A stretch of 64,000 bases of DNA, from positions 44,074 through 108,073 of the forward strand of contig NZ_BDBV01000065.1 of the NCBI RefSeq assembly GCF_001613165.1, written 5' to 3'. Under the pieces are notes generated by a model. That model searched no databases. It was not told where the DNA came from and saw only the letters and a list, made by a program, of their open reading frames with translations. Each line of letters opens with the position of its first letter. The first letter of the stretch is position 1. Of this stretch, positions 25,315-34,176 are shown one piece after another. The position numbers were made by a program, and so were the translations under genes. The stretch comes from Nocardia mexicana NBRC 108244. Its GTDB lineage: Bacteria > Actinomycetota > Actinomycetes > Mycobacteriales > Mycobacteriaceae.

Positions 25315-26724
25315 ATGGCCAAGACTTACGTCGGGGCGCGGCTTCGTCAGCTGCGCACCGAACGAGGGCTGAGCCAGGTCTCGCTCGCCAAGAAGCTGGA
25401 GATCTCGGCGAGCTACCTCAATCAGATCGAACACGATGTGCGCCCGCTCACCGTACCGGTGCTGCTGCGCATCAGCGAGGTGTTCGGGGTCGACGCCGGT
25501 TTCTTCTCCTCCCAGGACGACACCCGGCTCATCGCCGAGCTGCAGGAAGTGGTGATGGACCAGGAACTCGGCATCGAGGCCGACGCCCAGGAGATCGCCG
25601 ATATGGTCTCCGCGCATCCGAGCCTGGCCCGCGCGATGGTCAACATGCACCGCCGCTTCCGCAACACCACCGCCCAGCTGGCCGCCGCCACCGAGGACCG
25701 CTTCTCCGACGGCAGCGGCTCCGGGGCCATCTCCCGCCCGCACGAGGAGGTGCGCGACTTCTTCTATCAGCGGCAGAACTACATTCACGAATTGGATACC
25801 GCCGCAGAGGAACTCGCCACCCGGATGCGTTTCCACGGCGGCGACCTCAAGCGCGAGATCGCCCGTCGGCTCACCACCGCGCACGGTGTGCAGATCGTCG
25901 AGCGCATCGATCTCGGCGAGGGCGTACTGCACCGATTCGACACCGAGGCCCGGCGGCTCGAGATCGCCCCGCACCTGTCGGGCGGCCAGCGGGTGTTCAA
26001 GCTCGCCGCCGAGCTGGGTTATCTGGAATGCGGCGATCTGATCGAAAAGCTGGTCGAGGAGGGCAATTTCGCCTCCGACGACTCTCGCACGCTGGCACAG
26101 CTCGGGCTGGCCAACTACTTTGCCGCCGCCCTGGTGCTGCCCTATTCGTATTTCCACGAGGTCGCCGAGAACTTCCGGTACGACATCGAGCGGCTGTCGG
26201 CCTTCTTCACCCAGAGTTACGAGACCGTGTGCCACCGGCTTTCGACGCTGCAGCGGCCGAAGCTGCGCGGGGTGCCGTTCTCGTTCGTGCGCGTCGACCG
26301 CGCGGGAAACATGTCGAAACGGCAGTCCGCCACCGGTTTTCACTTCTCCTCCAGCGGCGGCACGTGCCCGCTGTGGAACGTGTACGAGACCTTCGCCTAT
26401 CCGGGGCGGATCATGACCCAGATCGCCCAGATGCCCGACGGCCGCAAGTATCTGTGGATCGCCCGCACCGTGGAGCGACGGGCCACCCGCTACGGCGAGC
26501 CCAGCAAGACCTTCGCCATCGGGCTCGGCTGCGAGCTGCGGCACGCGGGCCGGGTCGTCTACGCCGACGGCCTGGATCTCAACGATCCCCAGGCCACCCC
26601 GATCGGTGCGGGCTGCCGCGTCTGCGAGCGCACGAACTGCCCACAGCGGGCCTTCCCGCCGCTGGGCAAGTCACTCGATATCAGCGAGCATCGCAGCTCG
26701 ATCTCGCCGTACGTGTTGCGATAA
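25315..26724 (+). CDS. ramB: RamB-type transcriptional regulator of acetate/glyoxylate metabolism
   Basis: The product has an N-terminal XRE helix-turn-helix (LRQLRTERGLSQVSLAKKLEISASYLNQIE, about residues 10-40). A central IrrE/ImmA-like region contains FKLAAELGYLE and the usual ANYFAAALVLPYSYF stretch. The C-terminal DUF2083 ends with a Cys cluster, CRVCERTNCPQRAFPPLG. This architecture and its 469-residue length are characteristic of RamB, which controls isocitrate lyase, malate synthase and related genes in mycolic-acid bacteria. It is divergent from the DNA ligase gene and is followed by the urea importer genes, which it need not control. Confidence 0.92.
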   Translation: MAKTYVGARLRQLRTERGLSQVSLAKKLEISASYLNQIEHDVRPLTVPVLLRISEVFGVDAGFFSSQDDTRLIAELQEVVMDQELGIEADAQEIADMVSAHPSLARAMVNMHRRFRNTTAQLAAATEDRFSDGSGSGAISRPHEEVRDFFYQRQNYIHELDTAAEELATRMRFHGGDLKREIARRLTTAHGVQIVERIDLGEGVLHRFDTEARRLEIAPHLSGGQRVFKLAAELGYLECGDLIEKLVEEGNFASDDSRTLAQLGLANYFAAALVLPYSYFHEVAENFRYDIERLSAFFTQSYETVCHRLSTLQRPKLRGVPFSFVRVDRAGNMSKRQSATGFHFSSSGGTCPLWNVYETFAYPGRIMTQIAQMPDGRKYLWIARTVERRATRYGEPSKTFAIGLGCELRHAGRVVYADGLDLNDPQATPIGAGCRVCERTNCPQRAFPPLGKSLDISEHRSSISPYVLR

Positions 26725-26846
26725 TTCGAGTCCGGGCGAAGTTGATCTAGAAACGGACAAAATTCACATTCCCGAAACGTCGGCAACACGGTTGTCACCG
26801 GGAAATATTCGGGCGCAACACTTCCCACTTACTCTTCGGCGCACGG

Positions 26847-26864
26847 ATACAGCCGCTGTATACA
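26847..26864 (+). promoter_or_regulatory. Candidate operator upstream of urtA
   Basis: ATACAGC-C-GCTGTAT (26847-26861) is a 7-1-7 perfect inverted repeat and TGTATACA (26857-26864) is a palindrome overlapping its right arm. FadR/FCD-type GntR regulators bind TGTnnnACA-like sites, so the GntR protein encoded at the end of the urt operon is a candidate. The inference rests on spacing and symmetry only. Confidence 0.4.
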
Positions 26865-26910
26865 ACGCGGGTGTCGCCGCACTCTTGATGAAGTAAGAAG
26901 GGTTCCGCCC

Positions 26911-28188
26911 ATGTCAGATTCTCGTGACACTCGTCGTCACCGCTCCCGCCGCCTGGTCAGGATCGTGGCCGCACCGACCGCAGTCGCGCTGTCGGCCCTG
27001 CTGCTGACCGCCTGCGGTGCCCGCGACGACGCCGAAACCGGCTCGGCCGCAACGTCGTGCGTCGACACCTCCAAGGACACGATCAAGATCGGATCCCTGC
27101 ACTCGCTGACCGGGACTATGGCCATCAGCGAGGTCACCGTCGCCAACTCCACCAAGCTGGCGGTCGACCAGGTCAATGCCGCGGGCGGGGTGCTGGGCAA
27201 GCAGATCCAGATAGTGCCCGAGGACGGTGCGTCGGACCCGAAGACCTTCGCCGAGAAGGCCGAGAAACTGATCAGCTCCGACTGTGTCGCAGCGGTTTTC
27301 GGCGGCTGGACCTCGGCCAGCCGCAAGGCGATGAAGCCCAAGTTCGAGGCGCTGAACTCGCTGCTGTTCTACCCGGTGCAGTACGAGGGCCTGGAGGACA
27401 GCAAGAACATCTTCTACACGGGCGCCACCACCAATCAGCAGATCCTGCCCGCCCTGGACTATTTGAAGCAGAAGGGCGTCAAGTCGCTGTATCTGGTCGG
27501 CAGCGACTACGTGTTCCCGCAGACCGCCAACCGCGAGATCAAGGCCTACGCGGCGGCGAACGGGATCGAGATCAAGGGCGAGGACTACGCGCCACTGGGC
27601 TCCACCGATTTCTCCACAATCGTCAACAAGGTGCGAAATGCCAAGGCGGGCGCGGTATTCAACACCCTCAACGGCGACTCCAACGTGGCATTCTTCCGCG
27701 AATACGCCAATGCGGGCCTCAAAGCCGCTGACATGCCGGTGGTTTCGGTATCTATCGCCGAGGAGGAGGTCACCGGCATCGGCCCGCAGAACATCGCCGG
27801 TCAGCTGACCGCCTGGAACTATTACCAGACAGTCGACAGCCCGCAGAACAAGGCGTTCGTCGACGCCTACAAGTCGGTATTCGGCGCCGCCAAACCCACC
27901 TCCGATCCGATGGAGGCCGCCTACACCTCGATATTCCTGTGGAAGAACATGGTCGAGAAGGCGAAGTCGTTCGCGGTGACCGATGTGCAGAACGCCGCCG
28001 ACGGCGTCAGCTTCGACGCTCCCGAGGGCACCGTGACCGTCGACGGATCCAACCACCACATCACCAAGACCGCGCGGATCGGCGAGATCCGCCCGGACGG
28101 CCTGATCTACACAGTGTGGGACTCCGGCAAGCCCATTGCGCCGGACCCGTACCTGAAGTCCTACGAGTGGGCCAAGGGCCTGAAGTAG
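26911..28188 (+). CDS. urtA: Urea ABC transporter substrate-binding lipoprotein
   Basis: The protein has an Arg-rich start, a hydrophobic segment and a lipobox ending LLTAC, so it is lipid-anchored outside the membrane. The mature part (TIKIGSLHSLTGTMAISE, GGVLGKQIQIVPEDGASDPKTF) matches UrtA/AmiC type periplasmic-binding proteins. Conserved FYPVQYEGLE and ITKTARIGEI segments mark urea receptors. AAGAAGGG precedes the ATG by the usual distance. It captures urea, or related short-chain amides, and delivers it to UrtBC. It heads the urtABCDE operon, separated from urtB by a 93-base gap with a strong hairpin. No urease genes are in the window. Confidence 0.95.
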   Translation: MSDSRDTRRHRSRRLVRIVAAPTAVALSALLLTACGARDDAETGSAATSCVDTSKDTIKIGSLHSLTGTMAISEVTVANSTKLAVDQVNAAGGVLGKQIQIVPEDGASDPKTFAEKAEKLISSDCVAAVFGGWTSASRKAMKPKFEALNSLLFYPVQYEGLEDSKNIFYTGATTNQQILPALDYLKQKGVKSLYLVGSDYVFPQTANREIKAYAAANGIEIKGEDYAPLGSTDFSTIVNKVRNAKAGAVFNTLNGDSNVAFFREYANAGLKAADMPVVSVSIAEEEVTGIGPQNIAGQLTAWNYYQTVDSPQNKAFVDAYKSVFGAAKPTSDPMEAAYTSIFLWKNMVEKAKSFAVTDVQNAADGVSFDAPEGTVTVDGSNHHITKTARIGEIRPDGLIYTVWDSGKPIAPDPYLKSYEWAKGLK

Positions 28189-28210
28189 CAGACGGCCATC
28201 GATGAGGGGC

Positions 28211-28251
28211 GGTGTGGTCCCGTCCGCGTATCGGGCGGACGGGACCACACC
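28211..28251 (+). terminator. Strong hairpin between urtA and urtB
   Basis: The 17-bp arms starting GGTGTGGTCCCG at 28211 and ending CGGGACCACACC at 28251 are perfect complements around a 7-base loop (28228-28234). No T-run follows, so it is more likely a partial terminator or mRNA-stabilising element that keeps urtA transcript more abundant than urtB-E. Confidence 0.65.
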
Positions 28252-28281
28252 GGCTGATCGAGCGAAATCGAGGTAATCCCT

Positions 28282-29166
28282 ATGGAAGTGGCGATCGGCC
28301 AGCTGTTCACCGGCCTGAGCCTGGGATCCATTCTGCTGCTGGCGGCGCTGGGCCTGTCGTTGACCTTCGGTCAGATGGGCGTGATCAATATGGCGCACGG
28401 CGAATTCATCATGGCGGGCTGCTACACGACCTTTGTCGTGCAGCAGGTCGTGCACGCGACGGGTGTGGCACTCGTCGTGTCGCTGTTCGCGGGATTCCTG
28501 GTCGGCGGCCTGCTGGGCGCCGCCCTGGAAGCGGGCCTGATCCGCTGGATGTACGAGCGACCCCTGGACACCCTGCTGGTGACCTTCGGCGTCGGACTGA
28601 TCCTGCAACAATTGGCGCGCAACATATTCGGCGCACCGGCCAAGAACGTGGTCGTTCCCGAATGGTTGTCCGGCGGCCTCACCATCGCCGGGACCGTGGT
28701 GCCCAAGACCCGCATCTTCATCCTGGTGCTCGCCGTCGTCGCGGTGGTCGTGCTGGCCGCCGCACTGAAGACGACTCCGCTGGGGCGGCGCATCCGGGCC
28801 GTCGTGCAGAACCGCGACCTCGCCGAAACCAGTGGCGTGTCCAGCCGTTCGACCGACGTCGGCACATTCTTCATCGGATCGGGTCTGGCCGCCGTGGCCG
28901 GTGTCGCGCTCACGCTGATCGGATCGACCAGTCCGACCATCGGACAGAGCTATCTCGTCGACGCGTTCCTGGTCGTCGTGATCGGCGGGCTCGGTCAGAT
29001 CAAGGGCACCGTGCTGGCGGCTTTCGCACTGGGACTGCTGAATTCGTTCATCGAGTACTCCACCACCGCATCCGTGGCGAAGGTGATCGTGTTCGTGCTG
29101 ATCGTGGTCTTCCTGCAGGTGCGGCCGCAGGGGCTGTTCACGGTCCGGACGAGGAGCCTGGCATGA
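28282..29166 (+). CDS. urtB: Urea ABC transporter permease UrtB
   Basis: The product is a LivH-type permease of 294 residues with about eight hydrophobic segments. Diagnostic pieces are LSLTFGQMGVINMAHGEF near the N-terminus and the inner-loop AVVQNRDLAETSGVSSRSTD that contacts the ATPases. TIGQSYLVDAFLVVVIGGLGQIKGT is conserved in UrtB. It forms the urea channel with UrtC. The ATG of urtC overlaps its stop by 4 bases. Confidence 0.95.
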   Translation: MEVAIGQLFTGLSLGSILLLAALGLSLTFGQMGVINMAHGEFIMAGCYTTFVVQQVVHATGVALVVSLFAGFLVGGLLGAALEAGLIRWMYERPLDTLLVTFGVGLILQQLARNIFGAPAKNVVVPEWLSGGLTIAGTVVPKTRIFILVLAVVAVVVLAAALKTTPLGRRIRAVVQNRDLAETSGVSSRSTDVGTFFIGSGLAAVAGVALTLIGSTSPTIGQSYLVDAFLVVVIGGLGQIKGTVLAAFALGLLNSFIEYSTTASVAKVIVFVLIVVFLQVRPQGLFTVRTRSLA

Positions 29167-30293
29167 GCGGCCTCCTGCAGCGTCCGGCGCTGCGCACACC
29201 GGTCGGCTTCGCGCTCGCCGCCGTGCTGCTGTTCGCGGTGGCCCCCGCCGTCCTGAGCGATTTCCGGCTCGGCCTGCTGGCGAAGTTCCTGTGCTTCGCC
29301 ATCGTGGCGGTCGGCATCGGATTGGCCTGGGGCCGAGGCGGAATGCTCACCCTCGGCCAGGGCGTGTTCTTCGGAATCGGCGCCTACATCATGGCGATGC
29401 ATATGCAGCTGGCCGACGCCGCACGGCTGAAACAGGACGTCCCGGAGTTCATGCAGATCGCCGGGATCTCCGAATTACCTTCGTACTGGCTGCCTTTCGC
29501 ATCCGCTCCGGTGGCGATCCTGGCCATTCTGCTGCTGCCCGCCCTGCTCGCCGCGGCGCTCGGGTTCGGGGTCTTCAAGCGACGGGTCAAGGGCGCCTAC
29601 TTCGCGATCCTGTCGCAGGCGCTGACCGCCGCGCTGGCCATCCTGCTCACGGGACAGCAGACCATCGGCGGCTTCACCGGGCTCAGCGACTTCCGCGCCT
29701 TCTTCGGCTTCCGGCTCGACGATCCGGTGAACCGGCGGATGCTGTTCTTCATCGCGGCCGCCGCGCTGCTGCTGGTCGTCGCCGTGGCGCGGCAGCTGAT
29801 GCACAGCCGATACGGGGAGTTGCTGGTGGCGGTGCGTGACCAGGAGGAACGCGTGCGCTTCCTCGGCTACGATCCCGCCAATATCAAGATCGTCGCGTAC
29901 GTGGTGGCGGCCTTCTTCGCCGGCATCGCCGGTGCGCTGTTCACTCCGATCGTCGGCATCATCTCCCCGGCCGATATCGGCGTCGTGCCGTCGATCGTCT
30001 TCCTCATCGGCGTCGCGATAGGTGGCCGCACCACGCTGCTCGGGCCGGTACTCGGCGCGATCGGCGTGGCATGGGCGCAAACCACGTTCTCCGAGCACTT
30101 CCCGTCCGGGTGGACCTATCTGCAGGGCGTGCTGTTCATCGTGGTGGTCGGATTCATCCCGGCCGGGCTGGCCGGAATATGGCCGATGGCAAGGGAATTG
30201 GCCGAGCGGTTCCGGCGACCGGCCACGGCGGAGGCGCCGGCACCGGCCGAGGTGGGAGACACCGTGGAAGAGAAAAAGGTTGAGGCACGATGA
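29163..30293 (+). CDS. urtC: Urea ABC transporter permease UrtC
   Basis: The LivM-type permease (376 residues) has about nine hydrophobic segments, with WGRGGMLTLGQGVFFGIGAY near the N-terminus. The GGFTGLSDF segment lies midway and GIISPADIGVVPSIVFLIG near the end, as in UrtC. The C-terminus is a short charged Glu/Pro-rich tail. Its ATG overlaps urtB and its stop overlaps the ATG of urtD (ATGA), so translation is coupled. It is the second channel subunit. Confidence 0.95.
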   Translation: MSGLLQRPALRTPVGFALAAVLLFAVAPAVLSDFRLGLLAKFLCFAIVAVGIGLAWGRGGMLTLGQGVFFGIGAYIMAMHMQLADAARLKQDVPEFMQIAGISELPSYWLPFASAPVAILAILLLPALLAAALGFGVFKRRVKGAYFAILSQALTAALAILLTGQQTIGGFTGLSDFRAFFGFRLDDPVNRRMLFFIAAAALLLVVAVARQLMHSRYGELLVAVRDQEERVRFLGYDPANIKIVAYVVAAFFAGIAGALFTPIVGIISPADIGVVPSIVFLIGVAIGGRTTLLGPVLGAIGVAWAQTTFSEHFPSGWTYLQGVLFIVVVGFIPAGLAGIWPMARELAERFRRPATAEAPAPAEVGDTVEEKKVEAR

Positions 30294-31183
30294 CCGGCAA
30301 TCATCCGGAGGAGACGGTCGCCCGAGCCGAATCGGAATCGGTGCCTGCCGCGACCACGGCGGGCGCACCGAGCCCCGGTCCGAAGTTCGGCGGCACCGGG
30401 GGAATGGACAGCGAGTACCTCGAGATCATGGGTCTCTCGGTCGATTTCGACGGATTCAAAGCGGTGTCGGACGTGGATCTGACGGTGCTGCAGGGTGATC
30501 TCCGATTTCTGATCGGCCCCAACGGCGCGGGCAAGACCACGCTGATCGACGCGATCACGGGCCTGGTCCCCGCGACCGGCTCGGCGCAGAAGTCCGGCGT
30601 GGAACTGCTGGGCCGCAAGGTTCACCGGATCGCCCGGCTGGGCATCGGCCGCACCTTTCAGACCGCCAGCGTCTTCCAACAGCTCACCGTGCTGCAGAAT
30701 CTCGATATCGCCGCGGGCTCCGGGCGCTCGCCGCTCACCCTGCTGCGGCGGCGGCGAGAGGTGCTGCCGATCATCGAATCCGCCTTGGAGACCACGGGTT
30801 TGACCGAGTTGCGCGATCAGCCGGCCGGAGTGCTCGCGCACGGGCAGAAGCAATGGCTCGAGATCGGCATGCTGCTCGTGCAGAACGCCTCGGTTCTGCT
30901 GCTCGACGAACCGGTGGCCGGGATGAGCGCAGAGGAGCGCGACGAAACGGGAAACCTGCTGCGGCGCATCGGGTCCGATCGTGTCGTCATCGTCGTCGAG
31001 CACGATATGGATTTCATGCGAGCGTTCGCGACCTCCGTGACCGTGCTCGCCGGTGGCCGGGTGCTCAGCGAGGGCACGGTCGAGCAGGTGCAGGCCGACC
31101 CGAAGGTCCAGGAGGTCTATCTGGGAACCGCGGCCGCCGCCGCAACCTACGGCGAGGAGGCAGCCGATGCTGGAACTCGTTGA
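30290..31183 (+). CDS. urtD: Urea ABC transporter ATPase UrtD
   Basis: The 297-residue ATPase has Walker A GPNGAGKTTL, a signature motif in the UrtD form LAHGQKQWLEIGM, and Walker B LLLDEPVAGM. It has an N-terminal extension of about 38 residues, rich in Glu, Ala and Pro, before the ABC core; this is longer than usual for the family and lacks recognisable motifs. An internal ATG at 30404 would remove most of it. It energises the UrtBC channel with UrtE, whose gene overlaps its end by 17 bases. Confidence 0.94.
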   Translation: MTGNHPEETVARAESESVPAATTAGAPSPGPKFGGTGGMDSEYLEIMGLSVDFDGFKAVSDVDLTVLQGDLRFLIGPNGAGKTTLIDAITGLVPATGSAQKSGVELLGRKVHRIARLGIGRTFQTASVFQQLTVLQNLDIAAGSGRSPLTLLRRRREVLPIIESALETTGLTELRDQPAGVLAHGQKQWLEIGMLLVQNASVLLLDEPVAGMSAEERDETGNLLRRIGSDRVVIVVEHDMDFMRAFATSVTVLAGGRVLSEGTVEQVQADPKVQEVYLGTAAAAATYGEEAADAGTR

Positions 31184-31859
31184 CGTCCATGCCGGTTACG
31201 GCCGCACCGAGGTCGTGCGCGGGGTATCTCTGACCGTTCCGGACGAGGGCGTCGCCGCCGTCATGGGTCATAACGGCGCCGGCAAGACGACCCTGCTGCG
31301 GGCCGCCGTCGGGCTGCTGCCGGTCCGATCCGGGCAGATCCGCTTCGACGGCGAGACGGTCACGAAGCTCTCACCGTCGCGGCGGGTGCGGCGCGGGATG
31401 GCCTATGTTCCGCAGGGACAGCAGTGCTTTCCCCAGCTGACGGCCGCGGAGAATCTGCAGGTCGTCGCCGACGGGCGCAAGCGAGGCAAGACGCTGATCG
31501 ATGAAGCGCTGGACCTGTTTCCGGCGCTGCGCGAACTACTCGACCGCAAGGCCGGACTGCTGTCCGGGGGTCAGCGTCAGCAGCTGGCCATCGCGCGGGC
31601 TCTCGTCACGGAGCCCAAGCTGCTGATCCTCGACGAGCCGACGGAGGGCATCCAGCCGTCGGTGGTCGCCGAAATCGAGCGCACGGTCATGGAACTCACG
31701 CGCCGCGGTGGTCTGAGCGTGCTGCTGGTGGAGCAGCACATCGGCTTCGCGCTGGAGGCCGCCGGGCGCTACTACGTGCTGCAATCGGGCCGGATCGCCT
31801 CCTCGGGCGCGGGCGGGGCGGGCGCCGAAGCGTCCGTCCGCGCGGCGATGGCCATCTGA
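31167..31859 (+). CDS. urtE: Urea ABC transporter ATPase UrtE
   Basis: The 230-residue ATPase begins MLELVDVHAGYGRTEVVRGV, has Walker A GHNGAGKTTLL and signature LSGGQRQQLAIARAL. Walker B is LILDEPTEGIQPSVV; the TEGIQPS sequence is a hallmark of UrtE as opposed to LivF. The gene starts inside the end of urtD. It completes the urtABCDE importer. A GntR regulator follows after 13 bases. Confidence 0.95.
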   Translation: MLELVDVHAGYGRTEVVRGVSLTVPDEGVAAVMGHNGAGKTTLLRAAVGLLPVRSGQIRFDGETVTKLSPSRRVRRGMAYVPQGQQCFPQLTAAENLQVVADGRKRGKTLIDEALDLFPALRELLDRKAGLLSGGQRQQLAIARALVTEPKLLILDEPTEGIQPSVVAEIERTVMELTRRGGLSVLLVEQHIGFALEAAGRYYVLQSGRIASSGAGGAGAEASVRAAMAI

Positions 31860-31872
31860 CGGGACGGACGAG

Positions 31873-32757
31873 ATGGCGCGCAGGGGGCGTATCTCGTTGG
31901 GAGAGCGGGTCTACCGCTCGCTGTGCCGGGACCTGGCGGCAGGCGCGCTCGACCCCACCGTGCGTCTGGGCGAGGAACGCCTCGCCGAGGCGTACCGGGT
32001 CTCGCGGACACCCGTGCGGGAGGCGCTGGCCCGCTTGCTGTCCGACGGCCTGGTGGAACGCCGCGACAACGGGCTGTATCCGTATCGGCCGCGCCTCGAT
32101 GAACTGGGTGACCTGTACGAATTGCGAATCGTTCTGGAGACGCGCGGAATTCAGCGCGTCCGATCCGCCGTTCTGCGGGACAGCCGGGCGCATGGGGATA
32201 TCGACCGCACCGGAGACACGACCGCACCGGAGACGTTCGGCGGCAGTCGGTTCGGATCACCGTCCGCCCTCGAAGTCGAGGCCGCGACTCTCGGGGCCGA
32301 TGCGACGGCGGTGCCGGAGACGACGGCCGATCCGGCGATCATCGCTGTCGCCCGGTCGGGTACGACATCGCACGATCAACTGGCAGTTCGACGGGAACTC
32401 GACCACTGGCGCCGCCTGCGCGACAACCCGCCCGAGGCGGGGCCCGGACTCGTCGCCGCGGACGAGCAGTTCCACGCCACTCTGCTGACGGCGGCGGGAA
32501 ATTCGGCACTGGCCGACGCCCTGATCACCGTGCACGCCAAGATCCGACCGATCCGCTCGCTGGACATGCCGACCCCGGACCGGATCGCGGCAATGACCGC
32601 CGAACACATCGCGATCGCCGAACACATCCTCACCGGCGACCTGGACCGTGCGCTGGACACCTTGCTCACCCACATCCTGCGTTCCCGGGCCAACGTGCTG
32701 GCCCGCGCTCGCAGGGCCCTCGAACTCACCAAACTCGGCCAGGCTCTGCGGGATTGA
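31873..32757 (+). CDS. GntR-family (FCD) transcriptional regulator with inserted linker
   Basis: The N-terminal winged helix-turn-helix contains RLGEERLAEAYRVSRTPVREALARL (about residues 35-60), typical of the FadR/FCD subgroup. The ligand domain includes LVAADEQFHATLLTAAGN, with an FCD metal/ligand His, and AEHIAIAEHILTGDLDRA. Between about residues 98 and 170 lies a Thr/Ala/Glu-rich stretch without family similarity. It splits the first helices of the FCD domain, so the protein (294 residues) is longer than usual. It follows urtE by 13 bases on the same strand, suggesting autocontrol of urea or amide uptake. Confidence 0.85.
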   Translation: MARRGRISLGERVYRSLCRDLAAGALDPTVRLGEERLAEAYRVSRTPVREALARLLSDGLVERRDNGLYPYRPRLDELGDLYELRIVLETRGIQRVRSAVLRDSRAHGDIDRTGDTTAPETFGGSRFGSPSALEVEAATLGADATAVPETTADPAIIAVARSGTTSHDQLAVRRELDHWRRLRDNPPEAGPGLVAADEQFHATLLTAAGNSALADALITVHAKIRPIRSLDMPTPDRIAAMTAEHIAIAEHILTGDLDRALDTLLTHILRSRANVLARARRALELTKLGQALRD

Positions 32758-32871
32758 CATCGGGTGTCACCGACATGCCGTGGCCGCCGCAGCCTCGCGC
32801 CACCAGGTCCCCGCGGGTGGCGGCGCGGGACGCGAGGTATTCGGCGTGGTCGCACTGCCACCGATTCGGCA

Positions 32872-34104
32872 CTACCGGGCCGCCTGTGCCCGTTGCAGGC
32901 GCATGCCGACCAGGGTCAGGGCGAAGGCCGTCACGAGCAGTGCGGCCAGCGACCACGCGAGCATCGGAAACCCGTGCGGGGCAGCGGCTGCCGCGACCAG
33001 CGGGCCGACGGTGGCGCCCACGTAGAAGCTGAACATCGCGACCGACATGGCGGCGGCGCGGGCCTCGCCGCCGAGTTCACCGGCGCTCTGCAGCACCGCG
33101 GGGGCGATCGTCCCGAGACCGCCCACCAGCACGGCGAGCAGCACCGTCAGCAGCGCGAGATGGCTGCCCGCGAAGGCAGCGAGCACCATCGCGGTCGCCG
33201 CGATCAGCACGCCGAGCACGATCTGCCCCGGTTTGGACAACCGCGCCAGCGGCACCGCCAGCACCGGCAGCAACGCCATCACCGGCAGCGCACCGGCGCG
33301 CAGCGTCAGCAGTTCCCCGGAACCGTGGACCAGACCCGTGAGCTCGATCCCGGTGTAGATCCCGACCATGACCGCCATCGCCAGCGCACCGGCCACCAGC
33401 ATCGGCAGCAGCGGCCGGATCCGCAGCACCGCGGGGATCGCCGAATAGCTGTGCCGCAGTGGCTGATCCGCGCCCGTCGGGGCGTCGGCGAGCATGACCG
33501 CCCGCAGCAGCGCCGCCAGCACCACGAAGGCCACGGCCGAGGCCACGAACACCGCGCGCCACGGGAACGAGGCCACCATCGTCTGTGCGGCGATCTGCGC
33601 CACGACGGTCGCGGCGAGGAACGAGGTGGAGACCGACATGGTCGCCACGGGTCGGTGCGCGGGGGCGATCCGGGTACCGACGTAGGCCATGATCGCGGGC
33701 GGAATCGATCCGACGATCAGTCCCTGCACGATGCGCAGGCCGATCGCCACCGGGGCCGAGAAGGCCAACCCGGTCAACAGTGTGACCACCGCGGCGATCA
33801 TCATCCCGGTCACCAGCACCCGGCGGTGACCGAACCGGTCGGACAGCGGGCCGAACAGGACGAAGCCGCCCGCATAGCCGAAGGCGAAGGCGCTGATGAT
33901 CCAGGTCATCACGCTCGCACCCACCTGCCAGTCCGACTGCATGGCCGTGAACATGGGGATCGGCACGTACATCTGACCGGTGGCGAGCAGGGCGGACAAC
34001 ACGAATACCGGGAGGGTGCGCCCCGTGTGGGCGCGGGGTGACGCGCCCGCGGAGCGCGAGACGGCCGGTGTGTCGGCCCGATTCGTGACGGTGGTTGTTG
34101 CCAT
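32872..34104 (-). CDS. Major facilitator superfamily transporter
   Basis: The 410-residue protein has about 12 hydrophobic segments in two halves. The first contains the MFS loop 2-3 motif as LFGPLSDRFGHRRVLVTG. Other regions (VQGLIVGSIPPAIMAYVG) resemble drug/proton antiporters of the MFS_1 group. It probably exports a hydrophobic compound; the substrate is unknown. It is divergent from a TetR-type regulator with a candidate operator between the starts, a common repressor-efflux arrangement. Confidence 0.9.
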   Translation of the reverse strand: MATTTVTNRADTPAVSRSAGASPRAHTGRTLPVFVLSALLATGQMYVPIPMFTAMQSDWQVGASVMTWIISAFAFGYAGGFVLFGPLSDRFGHRRVLVTGMMIAAVVTLLTGLAFSAPVAIGLRIVQGLIVGSIPPAIMAYVGTRIAPAHRPVATMSVSTSFLAATVVAQIAAQTMVASFPWRAVFVASAVAFVVLAALLRAVMLADAPTGADQPLRHSYSAIPAVLRIRPLLPMLVAGALAMAVMVGIYTGIELTGLVHGSGELLTLRAGALPVMALLPVLAVPLARLSKPGQIVLGVLIAATAMVLAAFAGSHLALLTVLLAVLVGGLGTIAPAVLQSAGELGGEARAAAMSVAMFSFYVGATVGPLVAAAAAPHGFPMLAWSLAALLVTAFALTLVGMRLQRAQAAR

Positions 34105-34137
34105 GGCGACGAAGGTAAGCCCATTTCACTCGAACGT

Positions 34138-34155
34138 CAACCGAATAGTTGGTTG
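34138..34155. promoter_or_regulatory. Candidate TetR operator between MFS and TetR genes
   Basis: CAACC (34138-34142) and GGTTG (34151-34155) are complements flanking GAATAGTT. The repeat sits between the divergent MFS and TetR genes, overlapping where both promoters must lie. Confidence 0.45.
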
Positions 34156-34176
34156 GAGGCTGGTAAAGTTCTTCCC

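Noticed and set aside
26760..26850. GlnR-type nitrogen-control box upstream of urtA
   Set aside because: GTCAC and GAAAT elements are present but their spacing does not fit the known GTnAC-n6-GAAAC form.
32726..32956. Small minus-strand frame between the GntR and MFS genes with a CDHAEYLASRAATRG segment
   Set aside because: No family resemblance, it overlaps the end of both flanking genes, and there is no ribosome site; it is most likely an incidental open frame in GC-rich DNA.
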